Assembly: GCF_026262505.1 (NCBI RefSeq)
Contig: NC_067204.1
Span: forward strand, 6,295,797-6,359,796
From: Trichomonas vaginalis G3
Taxonomy: Eukaryota; Parabasalia; Trichomonadida; Trichomonadidae
Direction: 5' to 3'
DNA: 64,000 bases
Shown: in pieces, positions 21,282 through 31,350 of the stretch
Layout of the letters: every line of letters begins with the position of its first letter
How positions within the stretch are numbered: the stretch's first letter is position 1
Notes under the pieces: generated by a model
Seen by the model: only the letters and a program-made list of their open reading frames with translations
Databases searched by the model: none
Told to the model about the DNA's origin: nothing
Program-made: the position numbers and the translations under genes

Positions 21282-22835
21282 TTAACGCCTAGCAAAGAAT
21301 TGCATGATTTCAATTGCATAATTAATAGCACTGAAAGTATCATCATTCTGATTATGTGAATTAAACAGTATTCCATGAATGAACTTCAAACTATTAATGC
21401 ACATATGTTTGATTTCTGTGCTTCCTCCTGCATGGTATATCTTTTTGAGTAATGAGAAGTCCAAAGAATTAATAGCTGCCAAAAGTAGAAACTTTGAATG
21501 AGAGTCTCTGCAATGATCCATGCTGCAATCAAATCCATTATCAACCAAGTAATTTGCTATATCAAGCTTTCCCAAATGCAGCGCTACATATAATGCACTT
21601 TTATAGCTTTTTGCCCTGATATCGACTCCATAGCTTAAAGCAGATTTAACAGCATTTAAATCTTTATATTTGCATGCATAATATAAAATTGTATTGGTTT
21701 TTCCGTTTATATAGTTAAGATCAGCACCTGTACTTAATAATTCTTTAAACAATTCAATGTTTCCTTTCTTATATGCCAATGTTACGGGTGTTTGATTATC
21801 TATAATCATAATGTTTCTTGGAGGAACAATATTATAACTTTTCAACAAATTATAAATTTTTTGATTGTATTTATTAATTACGATAAATTTAACTAATGCA
21901 CAATAAAATGATTGTATGTCAGGCAAATTTCCCTTCTTCAGAATAAACTCTAAAAAGTCGTAATAATCGTTTTTATAACAAAACTTAATTATTTGGTAAA
22001 ATTGTTTTGAATCTGGAGAGTAAAATGAATAAAAATAATGTAGCCCTGGTAGAAATTTGAGTGATTTGAAGAATTTGTGGAAATCGCATGGTAGAACCAA
22101 CCCATTTTCTGCGTAAAAAACGAAAGCTCTGATGTTAAATCTTATATCTGTTTCACTGCTTTGTTGTAAATTATTAAAATTTTCTAAAATCCAATCTGCA
22201 ATATTATTTAAACGAAATGATATAGAAATATCAAAGCAATCACTAAAAATTACTCCTGCATTGTAAAATAAATGAATCATTTCATAATTTCCCCTTGCAA
22301 TTATATTGGATTTGATGTTATAATCAATATTTGTCTTATTTAAAAGTGAAGGTTGATTTAAAATTACATATTTAACTAAGCCTGGATCGTTTGAATTGAT
22401 TGCATCAAGTAAATCATTATTATTAAAATGATAATTTGGTTCGAAAAGTTTTTCTTGTAATTCTTGAATAGTTATTTTAGATTTGCATTCTGGACAGATG
22501 ACATTCAGTTCGAATAAATCCGAAATTTTTTGTAAAAAAGAATTTGTTTCGTTAATTCTTTCATTTTGTTGTGATTTGAGAGCAACAATATCAACCAAAT
22601 ATTTTTTGAATCCAATGTCAATATAATCTTTTATTTTAGAAACATTCTGATCAAAATTTTCGGAATTGAGAGAATAAATGGCTTCTTCAATATCCAGAAG
22701 TTTCTGAAGTTGCTGTGGAATCAGCAAATCTGATATTTGTTTAACTCTAAGTTTGTCTGGAAAGATCAATGTAAAAGTCAATTTTGTCACTTTTATATCA
22801 AAGTGATGAAATTGTTCGTATAGCAAACTATGCAT
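21282..22835 (-). CDS. Ankyrin-repeat protein of the trichomonad DUF3447 type
   Basis: 517 residues. The C-terminal half contains degenerate ankyrin repeats: NQTPVTLAYKKGNIELFKEL, TILYYACKYKDLNAVKSAL, SALYVALHLGKLDIANYL. The N-terminal half has the long helical region and a CPEC-containing segment (VICPECKSK) followed by helix pairs (LLDAINSNDPGLVKYVIL) typical of the very large DUF3447/ankyrin family in Trichomonas. Such proteins are protein-interaction modules without known catalysis. The ATG at 22833-22835 is the first in frame and the frame is intact to TAG. No signal peptide or membrane segment is apparent. Its partner and role are unknown. Confidence 0.75.
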   Translation of the reverse strand: MHSLLYEQFHHFDIKVTKLTFTLIFPDKLRVKQISDLLIPQQLQKLLDIEEAIYSLNSENFDQNVSKIKDYIDIGFKKYLVDIVALKSQQNERINETNSFLQKISDLFELNVICPECKSKITIQELQEKLFEPNYHFNNNDLLDAINSNDPGLVKYVILNQPSLLNKTNIDYNIKSNIIARGNYEMIHLFYNAGVIFSDCFDISISFRLNNIADWILENFNNLQQSSETDIRFNIRAFVFYAENGLVLPCDFHKFFKSLKFLPGLHYFYSFYSPDSKQFYQIIKFCYKNDYYDFLEFILKKGNLPDIQSFYCALVKFIVINKYNQKIYNLLKSYNIVPPRNIMIIDNQTPVTLAYKKGNIELFKELLSTGADLNYINGKTNTILYYACKYKDLNAVKSALSYGVDIRAKSYKSALYVALHLGKLDIANYLVDNGFDCSMDHCRDSHSKFLLLAAINSLDFSLLKKIYHAGGSTEIKHMCINSLKFIHGILFNSHNQNDDTFSAINYAIEIMQFFARR

Positions 22836-22904
22836 AGAAAACTTTTTGATTGTAAGAAATTACCTATTTGATTAAAAATCTAAAATAATAAAAATAATTT
22901 TTAA

Positions 22905-23120
22905 AAGGACTGTTCTGATGAAAATTTTCAGTCTTTCTCTGAGAAGTTCTGGTGTTTTGAATGACATAATTTCAATTATATTGAACCATGTGCTAGCATT
23001 TGGGAGCGAGAAACTATTTTCATTTTAATAACTTGTTGATTCCTTTGAAACCTCTGGGGTTTAGTTTCCAGTTATAAATCTAATTAATTTCGAAATTTGA
23101 TCTGGAGAATGTCAGAAAGT
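22905..23120 (-). pseudogene. Decayed 3' end of a HECT ubiquitin ligase gene
   Basis: Read on the minus strand this stretch aligns with the last 70 or so codons of the intact HECT gene next door (23302-23510): ENSFSLPNASTWFNIIEIM here against ENSFALPFAHTCFNLIEIM there, followed by FKTPELLRERLKIF against YKTPELLRQKLIIC. The catalytic cysteine is replaced by tryptophan and no open upstream frame remains. It is probably the leftover of a tandem duplicate. Similarity was judged by eye over about 200 bp. Confidence 0.75.
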
Positions 23121-23144
23121 AAGTGTGCCCTTAAATGCCATAAT

Positions 23145-23276
23145 TAATTATTTATTTGTGTTCATATTTAGCAATATAAACATTAATAAATTATTTATTT
23201 GTGTTCATATTTAGCAACATAAAACATTAATAAATTATTTATTTGTGTTCATATTTAGCAATATAAAAGTTAATTA
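23145..23276. repeat. Three tandem copies of a 43-44 bp unit
   Basis: The unit ttatttatttgtgttcata... begins at 23148, 23191 and 23235, and each copy includes tttagcaayataaaa and acattaataaa. It lies between the HECT remnant and the 3' end of the intact HECT gene. Non-coding. Confidence 0.85.
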
Positions 23277-23301
23277 GAATTAAAATAAATAAAATAATAA
23301 T

Positions 23302-26300
23302 TTAATCATTAAATTCTGCTTGGAATGAGAAGCAAATTATCAATTTTTGTCTTAGGAGTTCTGGTGTTTTATATGGCATAATTTCAATTAAATTGAAACA
23401 TGTGTGAGCAAATGGAAGCGCGAAACTATTTTCATCTTGATAGCTTGTTGATTTATCAGCTAACTTCAAGCAAAAGTCTTTTGCATTCTTTGGAGTTTCG
23501 TTTCCAGTTATGAATCCCATTAATTTGGAAAATTCTTGAGAAGTGAATTTGGAAATTGCTTGGGTGAAAACTGGCCAAACAACGCAATTTCTTGCTGGTG
23601 GATTGAAGTAGGCGATGAATGAATTAAAGTCAAGTTCTTTCTTGACACCGCATGTTAATCCTTCAATGAAGCGGCCGGAGAAGTTTTTAACTTTGTCAAG
23701 AGGAATGACTTTCCAGAATCCTTTGCGCATAGCATTAACAATGTTTTTGAGACTGTTGAAATAACTTTCGTCATCACAGTCAACAAGCAGAGAAAGGTCT
23801 GAGTTAGTAACAAAACTGTCCCAAATGAATCGTGGAAGATTCCAAGCTTTGTGTGCATTTCGTGTTGCAATAGCACTAGCAATGAGAGAACCAATTGTAC
23901 TTGCAACTTTGATTGGTAAGTTCGATGCAGGAACTAAGCGATTCTTTTCACAATGAAGAGTGCTTGGTGGCTTGATGAAATATCGGATATTAACATCCAT
24001 TAATTCATTGACCATAAGGAAGAATGAATCTCTGAACATACCACCGACATCTTGGCCAGTTGTTCCTTCGTATTCAGCGAAATACATAAGTTTGTTTTCT
24101 TTTGCTCTGAATGCGATGATTTTTGATGGGAAATGAGCTTCATCTCTAGCAAGGTAATCAATGATTCTGATAAGGTTTGGAGAATCATAGTCAACACCGT
24201 GAGAATGTGTCCTAGTGATATCAATCTTCAAATATCCGATTGTTCCTTCAGCAGCCCAATCTCTGAAATCGCCTAACCATCCAACTTTAATGTTGGCATC
24301 ATCATTAAAGTAATTGTCAATAGGATTCAGTTCTGGTGTGGAATAATCGAAGTAATCATCACTAACTTCTGTCAATGTAGATAAACCGATGTTTGCAAAG
24401 AATAAGATAATTGATGGGTAATCACCGATTTTAGCGTCACAGATCTTATTCTTCAACATGTAATCGACTAAAAGTGGTTTATAAACTCCGGAGAAATCCT
24501 TTTCGATGTAATTCTTCCAGTCAGACAAAACTTGTTTGCCATCAGTGCCAAAATGGTATCTGTATCCTTTGTTAGCTTCGCAAGAAGAATATGAATTACT
24601 TGTGATGATTTTGGTTGTGCCATTTGGCAACAAAATTTCAACAGGATAGTAATTATTGTTCTTGACAACGCACTTTGAAAATGTTGCACCTTTGTCGGAG
24701 AAAAGAAGCAATGGTGGCATTCGTTTCGCTTTGTTAGATACATTTTTACCAAGAGTGAACAAGTCGCCAATAAGTGACTGTGCACATTTGTTGATCAATG
24801 ATGAATGTGCTTGTTTAGCGACAATTGTATTTGGATCGCGTTCGAAAACAAAAGTAACTAAGTTGTTGAAATATTCTGTGTAATCCTTTTCAGACATGTT
24901 GCTGAAGTAGCCCTCGTATGTTGGATTGTTGAAGAAGTTAAGGATCATCTTTGCTGATTCCAAATCATTTGGAAGATTCTTATTGAATGTTTTAAGAATC
25001 ATTGGAATGAAACCGAGGCAAACTTTCTTATACTTGAAGAACAATTTAAGGCCTTGTACGAATGTCTTTTCATAGAAAATACCGTGATTCCATGCTTGGA
25101 AGATACCGATCTGTGATGCACCGTAAGTGGAATTGTAAAGTTGATTGATATCTCTGCCAGCAGTGAATTTTGGATCTTTTTCACCTTCCATTACAGTATT
25201 TTCTAATTTGGCCTTGATATCGTTTTCTTTTCCTTTCATTAGTGCTTTAATTTGGTCCAGTTCTTGCTTTGATGATGTGTCAGACAATTTCGTGATCATA
25301 TTCAATGCCATTTCGCTATTAATTTCTGGAAGATAATAAGGAAGCATTGTCTTGATCAATGAAATCGAGTAGTTCTTACATGTTTGTAACAAATCATTTA
25401 ATAATTGTGTTGGATCTCCGATTCTGTTTTCTATTTCTGCGCAAATCATAACGGTGTCAAATGGGGTGTATTGTGTTGTGATTTGATTTGCAGGAACAAT
25501 GTAAGTTTCTGTTGATCTGTTTTCGAAATTGCAGCCTGTAATAGTATAACCGTAATTAGCTTCCAATCTGGATATATTTACATCAGAATGGTTTTCGATT
25601 TTCACTTGCATTCCGAGACAAACTTTGGGGAAAATCATATTGAGGTTAAATCTATGTTGCTTTGTTGGAGGTGCATTAGCTTTAAGTGAAGTGCTCCTTG
25701 GTTGTACAAACTTGTATTCGACAAGAGAATCATCGCAAACTGTGATAACAAATGCCCAGCGTTTCTTTGTTTCACCGCTGTCGATTTTGACATTTCCGAA
25801 ACAAAGGTAGTTATTGTCCATCCACAAAGTTATATTTGACAATGAGCCTGTGTAAGGGACAAACTTCTTATCCATGTAGATATTCCTATCAAGCAAACTG
25901 AGGAATGTGCAATCCCAGTTTTCAGAAATGAAACCAATATATTTGAGTTGAGTCTTCATATCTGTGAATGAAATTTCTATAGCATTATTGACATCAATCA
26001 TTTTCGTATGGACGAAGAATGATGATGTATCAGGACTGCCATTGAACATAGAATCCTTGCATTCACCGCAATGTGTCAAAGGAATAAATTTGTCTTTAAT
26101 ACCATTCTTTTCACAAACTCTTTTCAGCTGCTGTCTGATGAAGTAAGAGTACTTGGAGTTTGTGTAATTTGGAACTACTGTATCTTTGAACTTCTTGCAT
26201 ATTTCCTTCATCTTCGGGAATTTTTCAGCAAATTTGTTCTTGTCAGATACAGCATCAAATAATTTTGATAAAAATGACAAAATAATGCAATTTTTGATTG

Positions 26301-28623
26301 CCTTTTCTGCAATTTTTTGTGGAGTATCCAATGGTTTTTGTGAATTGTCAGCTGGTTTTTGAGAAGGTGTTGCTTGGATATCAAGATCAACTTTATCGAT
26401 AAACTCAATCATTTTCGCTGTTAATTTGGCAGTAACATTAAACTTTGGAGGATCAATTTGGAAACAAGCTTGAGAATTCCTTTGAACATCCACGTCATGA
26501 TTATTTGCAAGCTCTGTCTTTCCTTTGATCTTGATGTATCTTGTAACTTCTGAATCAAATATTTCAGCACCCAATGCAATCATCGCACCCAAGCTAACAT
26601 TTTCATCGTCGTTAGCTTCGATTTTTTCAAGAATTTTGTCTTTGTGTTCGGTTCTAATTTTGCAGATATTCTCCGAAACCTGCCAGTTCGAATCTGTAAA
26701 TGTTGCTCTCGCATAAGCTAATTTAAATAGATAATTTTCTTCATCTTTTCCTGGTATAGGTAGCGATTCATTGCATTCTACAGGATTATTAATTGCTATT
26801 CCCATTGTTTTAAGAGTCATTAATGCCAATTTCATATCAGCTTGCTCTGTGTTGTGTTCTTCATAACTTTGTGAAATGTTATTGATGAGATTAGCAATTG
26901 TCTGATCGTTACCCTCTTTACTAATCAAGTGACAATTGATCACAACATCATTGAATTTTTGACAGGCTTTTATGATTTTGTGATTTTTTCCTGTTTCTGG
27001 GTAGATAATGAAATCTAAATGTTGAACTAAACTTCTCGCAAAAGGAATAGCAAATGATTCTGCTTTCAATTTGCGAAGTTTTTTGAAGAAATTCAAGATT
27101 ATCAAATTCACTTCATTTGGCAACTCTTCTCTTAATGACTTATTTTTTTCGATCGCAACCAATTCTGTATAATCAAATTCAAAAGAATAAAAAGCAATTA
27201 TTTTTTCATATCTCGCAGTCTGTGGAGAAGGCTTTGGTTGCTGATTGTCTGTTGATTTATTAGCTTGTTGATCGTCTGTTGGATCAAGATAAGCTTTTTC
27301 AATTATAGTATGGAATTTTCGGTTTATTGAATTCAACACTCCACTATATTCCGTAGTGTTCAAAAGATTAATTAATTCTAATTTTATCTTTTGTACCTTT
27401 GGTAAGTAAGGTTTGAAAATTGTATCAAACTTTGCTATAGTTGGTTCTGTTTCGAATTCAGTATATTCCTTTAACAAATTGCATGACCAAATGATTGAAA
27501 GCATTATTTTAACTGTAAGGACTTCAACGTCAATATTAAATGTCCTCTTTCTAAACATTTTTTGTGTTGTTGCCTTTGCGATGATATGGAAAATACTTTT
27601 TGGATTTTGATAATCCCTTTCGGCTGCAGAATAAACATCTCTCAAATTCGTTCTAAAATTAGAGTATTCTTCATTGGGTTTATCGCAATGCGGAAGGCTC
27701 AATATATCAGCATGAGCTTGCTCCATTTCCGTTAGAGGAATTGATTTTGTTGAGTTTTGAGCGCATTTGATGAATAAATATGGGAATAAAGCATATGTTG
27801 GATCTGCTTTTGAAAAATCTTGGGAACAGATTTTCGAGACAATTCCTTCAAGAATATATTGAGTACTTTTATTGTTTCCAATGATATCAATGCTCACATT
27901 TTGTCCATTGATCTCTGCTGATTCGGATAACAATTCTTCGTAGTTAAAGAAAGCATTTTGATTTACTTGTCCTTTAACAAAATCTTTCTGTGTTACTTTA
28001 ATCTTTCTGAAAGGAGTTGCAAAATAAGTTTCGATATCTCCACAAACATTTTCAGGAGCGAAAATTGTTGTGTTTAATGAGATTGATGTTGGTTTTTCGA
28101 TTTGTTGTCTTTCGGTGCTTTCTCCATAATTGATCAAATATTTCAATATTAACTCAGTAAAATTGGAATCTTGCTTGATAAAGTATTTCCAGATAATATC
28201 TGTTTTGAAAAGTTTATCCAAGTTTGTGATAACACATTTAACAAGATAAGGTCTCATTGGTATTACTGATAGTACTGAAAGAAGTGCTTTAAGAACTGGT
28301 TCATAAAATTCCTTATTTTGCTTATCATACATGTTAAAAACAAAATCAATGAAAGAAATAAATTCTTGGTCGAAGTATTGTTTCGTTGTATCGCTCATGT
28401 GTTTAACAATTGTATACAAGTCATAAATTTTTTCAATGATGAATTCAGCGAAAACTTTGGAATTCCGAGCCTTTATGTTTGACCATGGGAAGAAAACACT
28501 CTGTGGCAATTTGTATATATCGTTGAGTAACAATTCAGGTTGGTAAAATGCAAAATAATCATTTTCAATTCTTGTTCCAAAATTTGGCCAGTAAATTCCA
28601 TATTTGACTGCTCTTATCATCAT
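23302..28623 (-). CDS. HECT-domain E3 ubiquitin ligase, main part
   Basis: 1,773 residues ending in a HECT catalytic domain. The HECT N-lobe includes the landmark region EYEGTTGQDVGGMFRDSFF, and the C-lobe carries the active cysteine in ALPFAHTCFN (Cys1742), followed by the canonical MPYKTPELLRQKL. HECT ligases take ubiquitin from an E2 onto this cysteine and pass it to substrates. The long N-terminal region is largely helical, with Gln/Pro/Asp-rich linkers (QQPKPSPQ, NSQKPLDTPQ), and would determine substrate choice; no named domain is recognised. The first codons (MMIRAVKYG) are not the true start: the reading continues from the next minus-strand frame (28620-29303) through a one-base loss near 28685, and the whole gene spans about 23302-30141 (about 2,280 residues). 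Confidence 0.88.
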   Translation of the reverse strand: MMIRAVKYGIYWPNFGTRIENDYFAFYQPELLLNDIYKLPQSVFFPWSNIKARNSKVFAEFIIEKIYDLYTIVKHMSDTTKQYFDQEFISFIDFVFNMYDKQNKEFYEPVLKALLSVLSVIPMRPYLVKCVITNLDKLFKTDIIWKYFIKQDSNFTELILKYLINYGESTERQQIEKPTSISLNTTIFAPENVCGDIETYFATPFRKIKVTQKDFVKGQVNQNAFFNYEELLSESAEINGQNVSIDIIGNNKSTQYILEGIVSKICSQDFSKADPTYALFPYLFIKCAQNSTKSIPLTEMEQAHADILSLPHCDKPNEEYSNFRTNLRDVYSAAERDYQNPKSIFHIIAKATTQKMFRKRTFNIDVEVLTVKIMLSIIWSCNLLKEYTEFETEPTIAKFDTIFKPYLPKVQKIKLELINLLNTTEYSGVLNSINRKFHTIIEKAYLDPTDDQQANKSTDNQQPKPSPQTARYEKIIAFYSFEFDYTELVAIEKNKSLREELPNEVNLIILNFFKKLRKLKAESFAIPFARSLVQHLDFIIYPETGKNHKIIKACQKFNDVVINCHLISKEGNDQTIANLINNISQSYEEHNTEQADMKLALMTLKTMGIAINNPVECNESLPIPGKDEENYLFKLAYARATFTDSNWQVSENICKIRTEHKDKILEKIEANDDENVSLGAMIALGAEIFDSEVTRYIKIKGKTELANNHDVDVQRNSQACFQIDPPKFNVTAKLTAKMIEFIDKVDLDIQATPSQKPADNSQKPLDTPQKIAEKAIKNCIILSFLSKLFDAVSDKNKFAEKFPKMKEICKKFKDTVVPNYTNSKYSYFIRQQLKRVCEKNGIKDKFIPLTHCGECKDSMFNGSPDTSSFFVHTKMIDVNNAIEISFTDMKTQLKYIGFISENWDCTFLSLLDRNIYMDKKFVPYTGSLSNITLWMDNNYLCFGNVKIDSGETKKRWAFVITVCDDSLVEYKFVQPRSTSLKANAPPTKQHRFNLNMIFPKVCLGMQVKIENHSDVNISRLEANYGYTITGCNFENRSTETYIVPANQITTQYTPFDTVMICAEIENRIGDPTQLLNDLLQTCKNYSISLIKTMLPYYLPEINSEMALNMITKLSDTSSKQELDQIKALMKGKENDIKAKLENTVMEGEKDPKFTAGRDINQLYNSTYGASQIGIFQAWNHGIFYEKTFVQGLKLFFKYKKVCLGFIPMILKTFNKNLPNDLESAKMILNFFNNPTYEGYFSNMSEKDYTEYFNNLVTFVFERDPNTIVAKQAHSSLINKCAQSLIGDLFTLGKNVSNKAKRMPPLLLFSDKGATFSKCVVKNNNYYPVEILLPNGTTKIITSNSYSSCEANKGYRYHFGTDGKQVLSDWKNYIEKDFSGVYKPLLVDYMLKNKICDAKIGDYPSIILFFANIGLSTLTEVSDDYFDYSTPELNPIDNYFNDDANIKVGWLGDFRDWAAEGTIGYLKIDITRTHSHGVDYDSPNLIRIIDYLARDEAHFPSKIIAFRAKENKLMYFAEYEGTTGQDVGGMFRDSFFLMVNELMDVNIRYFIKPPSTLHCEKNRLVPASNLPIKVASTIGSLIASAIATRNAHKAWNLPRFIWDSFVTNSDLSLLVDCDDESYFNSLKNIVNAMRKGFWKVIPLDKVKNFSGRFIEGLTCGVKKELDFNSFIAYFNPPARNCVVWPVFTQAISKFTSQEFSKLMGFITGNETPKNAKDFCLKLADKSTSYQDENSFALPFAHTCFNLIEIMPYKTPELLRQKLIICFSFQAEFND

Positions 28624-29303
28624 ACCATATGTTTCTTGGATTGGAGCAGTTGGTAATTGTTTTCCAAAGAAAGCGACGATTTGCGATTTATCTTGTCATT
28701 GATCATTTTGTTTGATGAATAAATTTGTCTGAGATTCAATATTAATAATCTGTCTAACATAAGATTTAAGAAATTCATGAGATTTTTGTCGATGCTTGAG
28801 TTATTCAATTCCTTGATTATACCAAGAATGAATTCAACGTGCTGAGTGGGATTGGCTGCATAATCACATTGTGCTTTTCCTGTTTTGATGAGTGAAATTA
28901 ATGAGTTTGTAACTTCCATCAAAATATCATCAATAATCAATGAAACAGCTATTTGTGATTCTGTTGTGAAGCATGGACGAATGATTGTCAAATAATCTTC
29001 GCATTTTCCTTTCGGCCGGATATCAACAAGTATTGTATCTTCGTGAAAACTGATTCCAAAAATTTCTTTTTCAGAAAAGTTAACGGTTGAATAGATGTAA
29101 TATTGAGGCTTTTCGTCAACGATTATCATGTTTCTTAAATCGAAAATGGTAATGCTATTGGATGCAGTATAGATATGCAATTCATTGTTAATAATATGAA
29201 TGCATGTTCCTGAAAAAAGTTTTTGACATCCAAATCGATGATTTCGCCATTCCTGGATCAGTTGGAATTTCACTGTTTCTGTAAACAATAACACTGACTT
29301 CAT
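28620..29303 (-). CDS. HECT ligase gene, fragment 2 (frameshifted)
   Basis: Central N-terminal portion of the same HECT protein. Before it, the frame joins fragment 1 at a T6 run near 29215 (one T too many: the STFSGTC-like reading continues in this frame as KLFSGTCIHIINNE). After it, one missing C near 28685 shifts reading into the main part, where QIVAFFGK continues to the HECT frame. The region shows beta-strand-like repeats (ELHIYTASNSITIFDLRN) that may belong to a WD40/propeller-like or beta-rich domain, then helices. No motif permits a specific function. Confidence 0.65.
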   Translation of the reverse strand: MKSVLLFTETVKFQLIQEWRNHRFGCQKLFSGTCIHIINNELHIYTASNSITIFDLRNMIIVDEKPQYYIYSTVNFSEKEIFGISFHEDTILVDIRPKGKCEDYLTIIRPCFTTESQIAVSLIIDDILMEVTNSLISLIKTGKAQCDYAANPTQHVEFILGIIKELNNSSIDKNLMNFLNLMLDRLLILNLRQIYSSNKMINDKINRKSSLSLENNYQLLQSKKHMV

Positions 29304-30141
29304 AATTATTAAGGAGAATAAAAGTCAAACAACCATCTATAATGGCAGCACTTGTAATTTTGTATCTGTTATCAATGATACCACTCAAATCTTTAAAATC
29401 ATTATTATTAATTGCGTATTTTTGAGAGGCAACATTGATAATGCATCTTCCTTGTGAATTATCTAATACAATGTAGGATCCGGGAGACGAATTAATGTAA
29501 ATGGTTTGGTTTGGAGATTTTTGAATCAGATTCGTAATTTCTTGACTTTTAATCCAGTTTTCGATGGGATGATTGGGTATTTTGCGTAACCTTGTGAAGA
29601 TTTGAGGTTTTTGGTCCAAATTGTTTTGACTTCTGTCTTCCGAAATAATTTCTTTTTTAACTTCTTCGTCAATATCAAATTTAGTTTGTTTTGAAATCAG
29701 CTTTAAAATTATCATCAGTTTTGCTAATGGATATGAACTTGGAGATATGCCATACTTGAGGAGATATGAATAATCTTTGACATTTATAGCTGTAAAAGAA
29801 TCTTTAAGGAATTTAAATAGCTGATCTGGACGAATTAATTTAACATCGCTGGTATCGGCGGAATCTGGGTAATATTTTTCATTTGCAATTACTGGTAACA
29901 TTTCAAACTTATTGCTACCTTTACATTTTGCATCAAAGTCGTCTCGAATTTTAATTACCAGATTTTCAAATGTCTGTGCAAGAGATGGATATGAAACTTC
30001 GATTGATTTTGCTTGTTCCTTAATTTTAGCTATAATCACATCTTGTTGTAGATTGCGTGTTTTCGCCACTTCATCAGCAAATGACTGCTTGGGAAATTTA
30101 ATGTTGTCAACAAAAGGGAACGGCTGAAAAAGAGAATCCAT
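29188..30141 (-). CDS. HECT ligase gene, N-terminal fragment
   Basis: The first 300 or so residues of the HECT protein, starting at the ATG at 30139-30141 (MDSLFQPFPF). The sequence is helical up to about residue 200 (IAKIKEQAKSIEVSYPSLAQ), then turns into beta-rich segments (TIYINSSPGSYIVLD; YKITSAAIIDG). The final residues after about 29215 are out of frame because of the T-run indel. The gene orientation, uninterrupted spacing and the way all three fragments abut or overlap support a single gene. Confidence 0.65.
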   Translation of the reverse strand: MDSLFQPFPFVDNIKFPKQSFADEVAKTRNLQQDVIIAKIKEQAKSIEVSYPSLAQTFENLVIKIRDDFDAKCKGSNKFEMLPVIANEKYYPDSADTSDVKLIRPDQLFKFLKDSFTAINVKDYSYLLKYGISPSSYPLAKLMIILKLISKQTKFDIDEEVKKEIISEDRSQNNLDQKPQIFTRLRKIPNHPIENWIKSQEITNLIQKSPNQTIYINSSPGSYIVLDNSQGRCIINVASQKYAINNNDFKDLSGIIDNRYKITSAAIIDGCLTFILLNNYEVSVIVYRNSEIPTDPGMAKSSIWMSKTFFRNMHSYY

Positions 30142-30759
30142 ATTGCAAAATTGTTGGCATTTTTTTTCAGGAATTCTTTTTCTATGTTCATTTGTTTAAA
30201 CTTATATCATTGTTTCAAGCTGCTTATGTAATAACATGAACACGATAATAAAAATGAGGAAATTCTAATCTTAAATTGAAAAGTCATTAATCCTTCCATA
30301 ATGCGAGTTTTATTTAATATGGTTTGAGAGATCTTTCAAAATGACATAATTTTTATCTCTCTTGATATTTTATAAATTCAAAGGGAAAAACTATGGGAAA
30401 TGTACAATTCGTACTAACATAACAAACATTTTGAATGTATGTGAAAGAGATATTATCATATCAGACTTGGATTGTTGAAATTCAAAATGATCTTTTTGAG
30501 TTTATTGCTAACAACAAACTTTCGTTAGTAGAAGTACATAGTTTATCTCCCAAATAATGTTGTTCTTTAATAAATCTTGCACACCTCTCTTTTTTTATAG
30601 GAGTGATAGAAAAAATCCAAATTTGACAAAATTGGCATTGACAATTAAAAAAGAATTAAATTTGGATGTTGATTAATATTTCTACTAATATTAAAAATAG
30701 CCTTATCGATACATGAATTCAAATTTTTTGATAGCGCAAAATTTTAAAATTTTATTTCT
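30142..30759. other. Divergent intergenic region between HECT and Rab genes
   Basis: This is the shared upstream region of two divergent genes and should hold both promoters. It is strongly AT-rich. No clear TCA-pyrimidine-W initiator close to either ATG, no RNA gene and no repeat was recognised. Confidence 0.45.
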
Positions 30760-31350
30760 ATGGAGCCAAGTACTTCTCAAGTCAAAGGTAAGGTCGTCTT
30801 CGTTGGTGATGCATCTGTGGGAAAGACTAGTTTGATTTATCATTATAATCAAACAAAAGGCAACCCTTTACCTACTGTCGGAGCTAATTCCGTTCCTTGC
30901 ACTGTTCCAATTGAAGGAAAAACAGTTTCACTTAATATATGGGATACAGCTGGACAAGAAAACTTTCAATGTTTAGTTCCGATGTTTGCCAGATGTTCAA
31001 ATGCAGCAATTATTGTTTATGACTCAACAAATAAGCAGTCTTTTGATAATATAGCTTTGTGGTACAAGTATGCAATTGAAGAGTCAAATGTTCCAAATGT
31101 CATAATTGTTTCGAACAAAAGTGATCTCGAATCTGTTATTACAGCAGAAGAAATACACTCTATGAAAGAAAAATACAACTGCCCTTTGTTTTTTACTTCT
31201 GCCATTACTGGATCAAATGTAGACATTTTATTCCGTGAAATTGCTGAAATTGTAGATAAAGAACAGTCCAAAGATGCTAATCGTGCGATTGATCAGCCAA
31301 TAAATTTCTCAAACAAATTAGATTCTGATCAAAAGAAAAAATGCTGTTAA
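30760..31350 (+). CDS. Rab-family small GTPase
   Basis: 196 residues with the Ras-superfamily G motifs: G1 GDASVGKTS (16-24), G3 WDTAGQE (61-67), G4 NKSD (119-122, in place of NKxD with a standard Lys-Ser) and G5 TSAI (146-149, where SAK is usual). It ends in a dicysteine (CC, 195-196) suited to double geranylgeranylation, which together with WDTAGQE places it among Rab GTPases that direct vesicle traffic. The effector loop (PTVGANSVPCTV) is unusual and lacks the classical TIGVEF. Trichomonads have greatly expanded Rab families. The subfamily cannot be assigned by eye. The start ATG directly follows an AT-rich stretch. Confidence 0.9.
   Translation: MEPSTSQVKGKVVFVGDASVGKTSLIYHYNQTKGNPLPTVGANSVPCTVPIEGKTVSLNIWDTAGQENFQCLVPMFARCSNAAIIVYDSTNKQSFDNIALWYKYAIEESNVPNVIIVSNKSDLESVITAEEIHSMKEKYNCPLFFTSAITGSNVDILFREIAEIVDKEQSKDANRAIDQPINFSNKLDSDQKKKCC

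Noticed and set aside
21131-21376. An 81-codon minus-strand open frame overlapping the ankyrin gene 3' end
   Set aside because: Overlaps the intact ankyrin frame and shows no coding character outside it.
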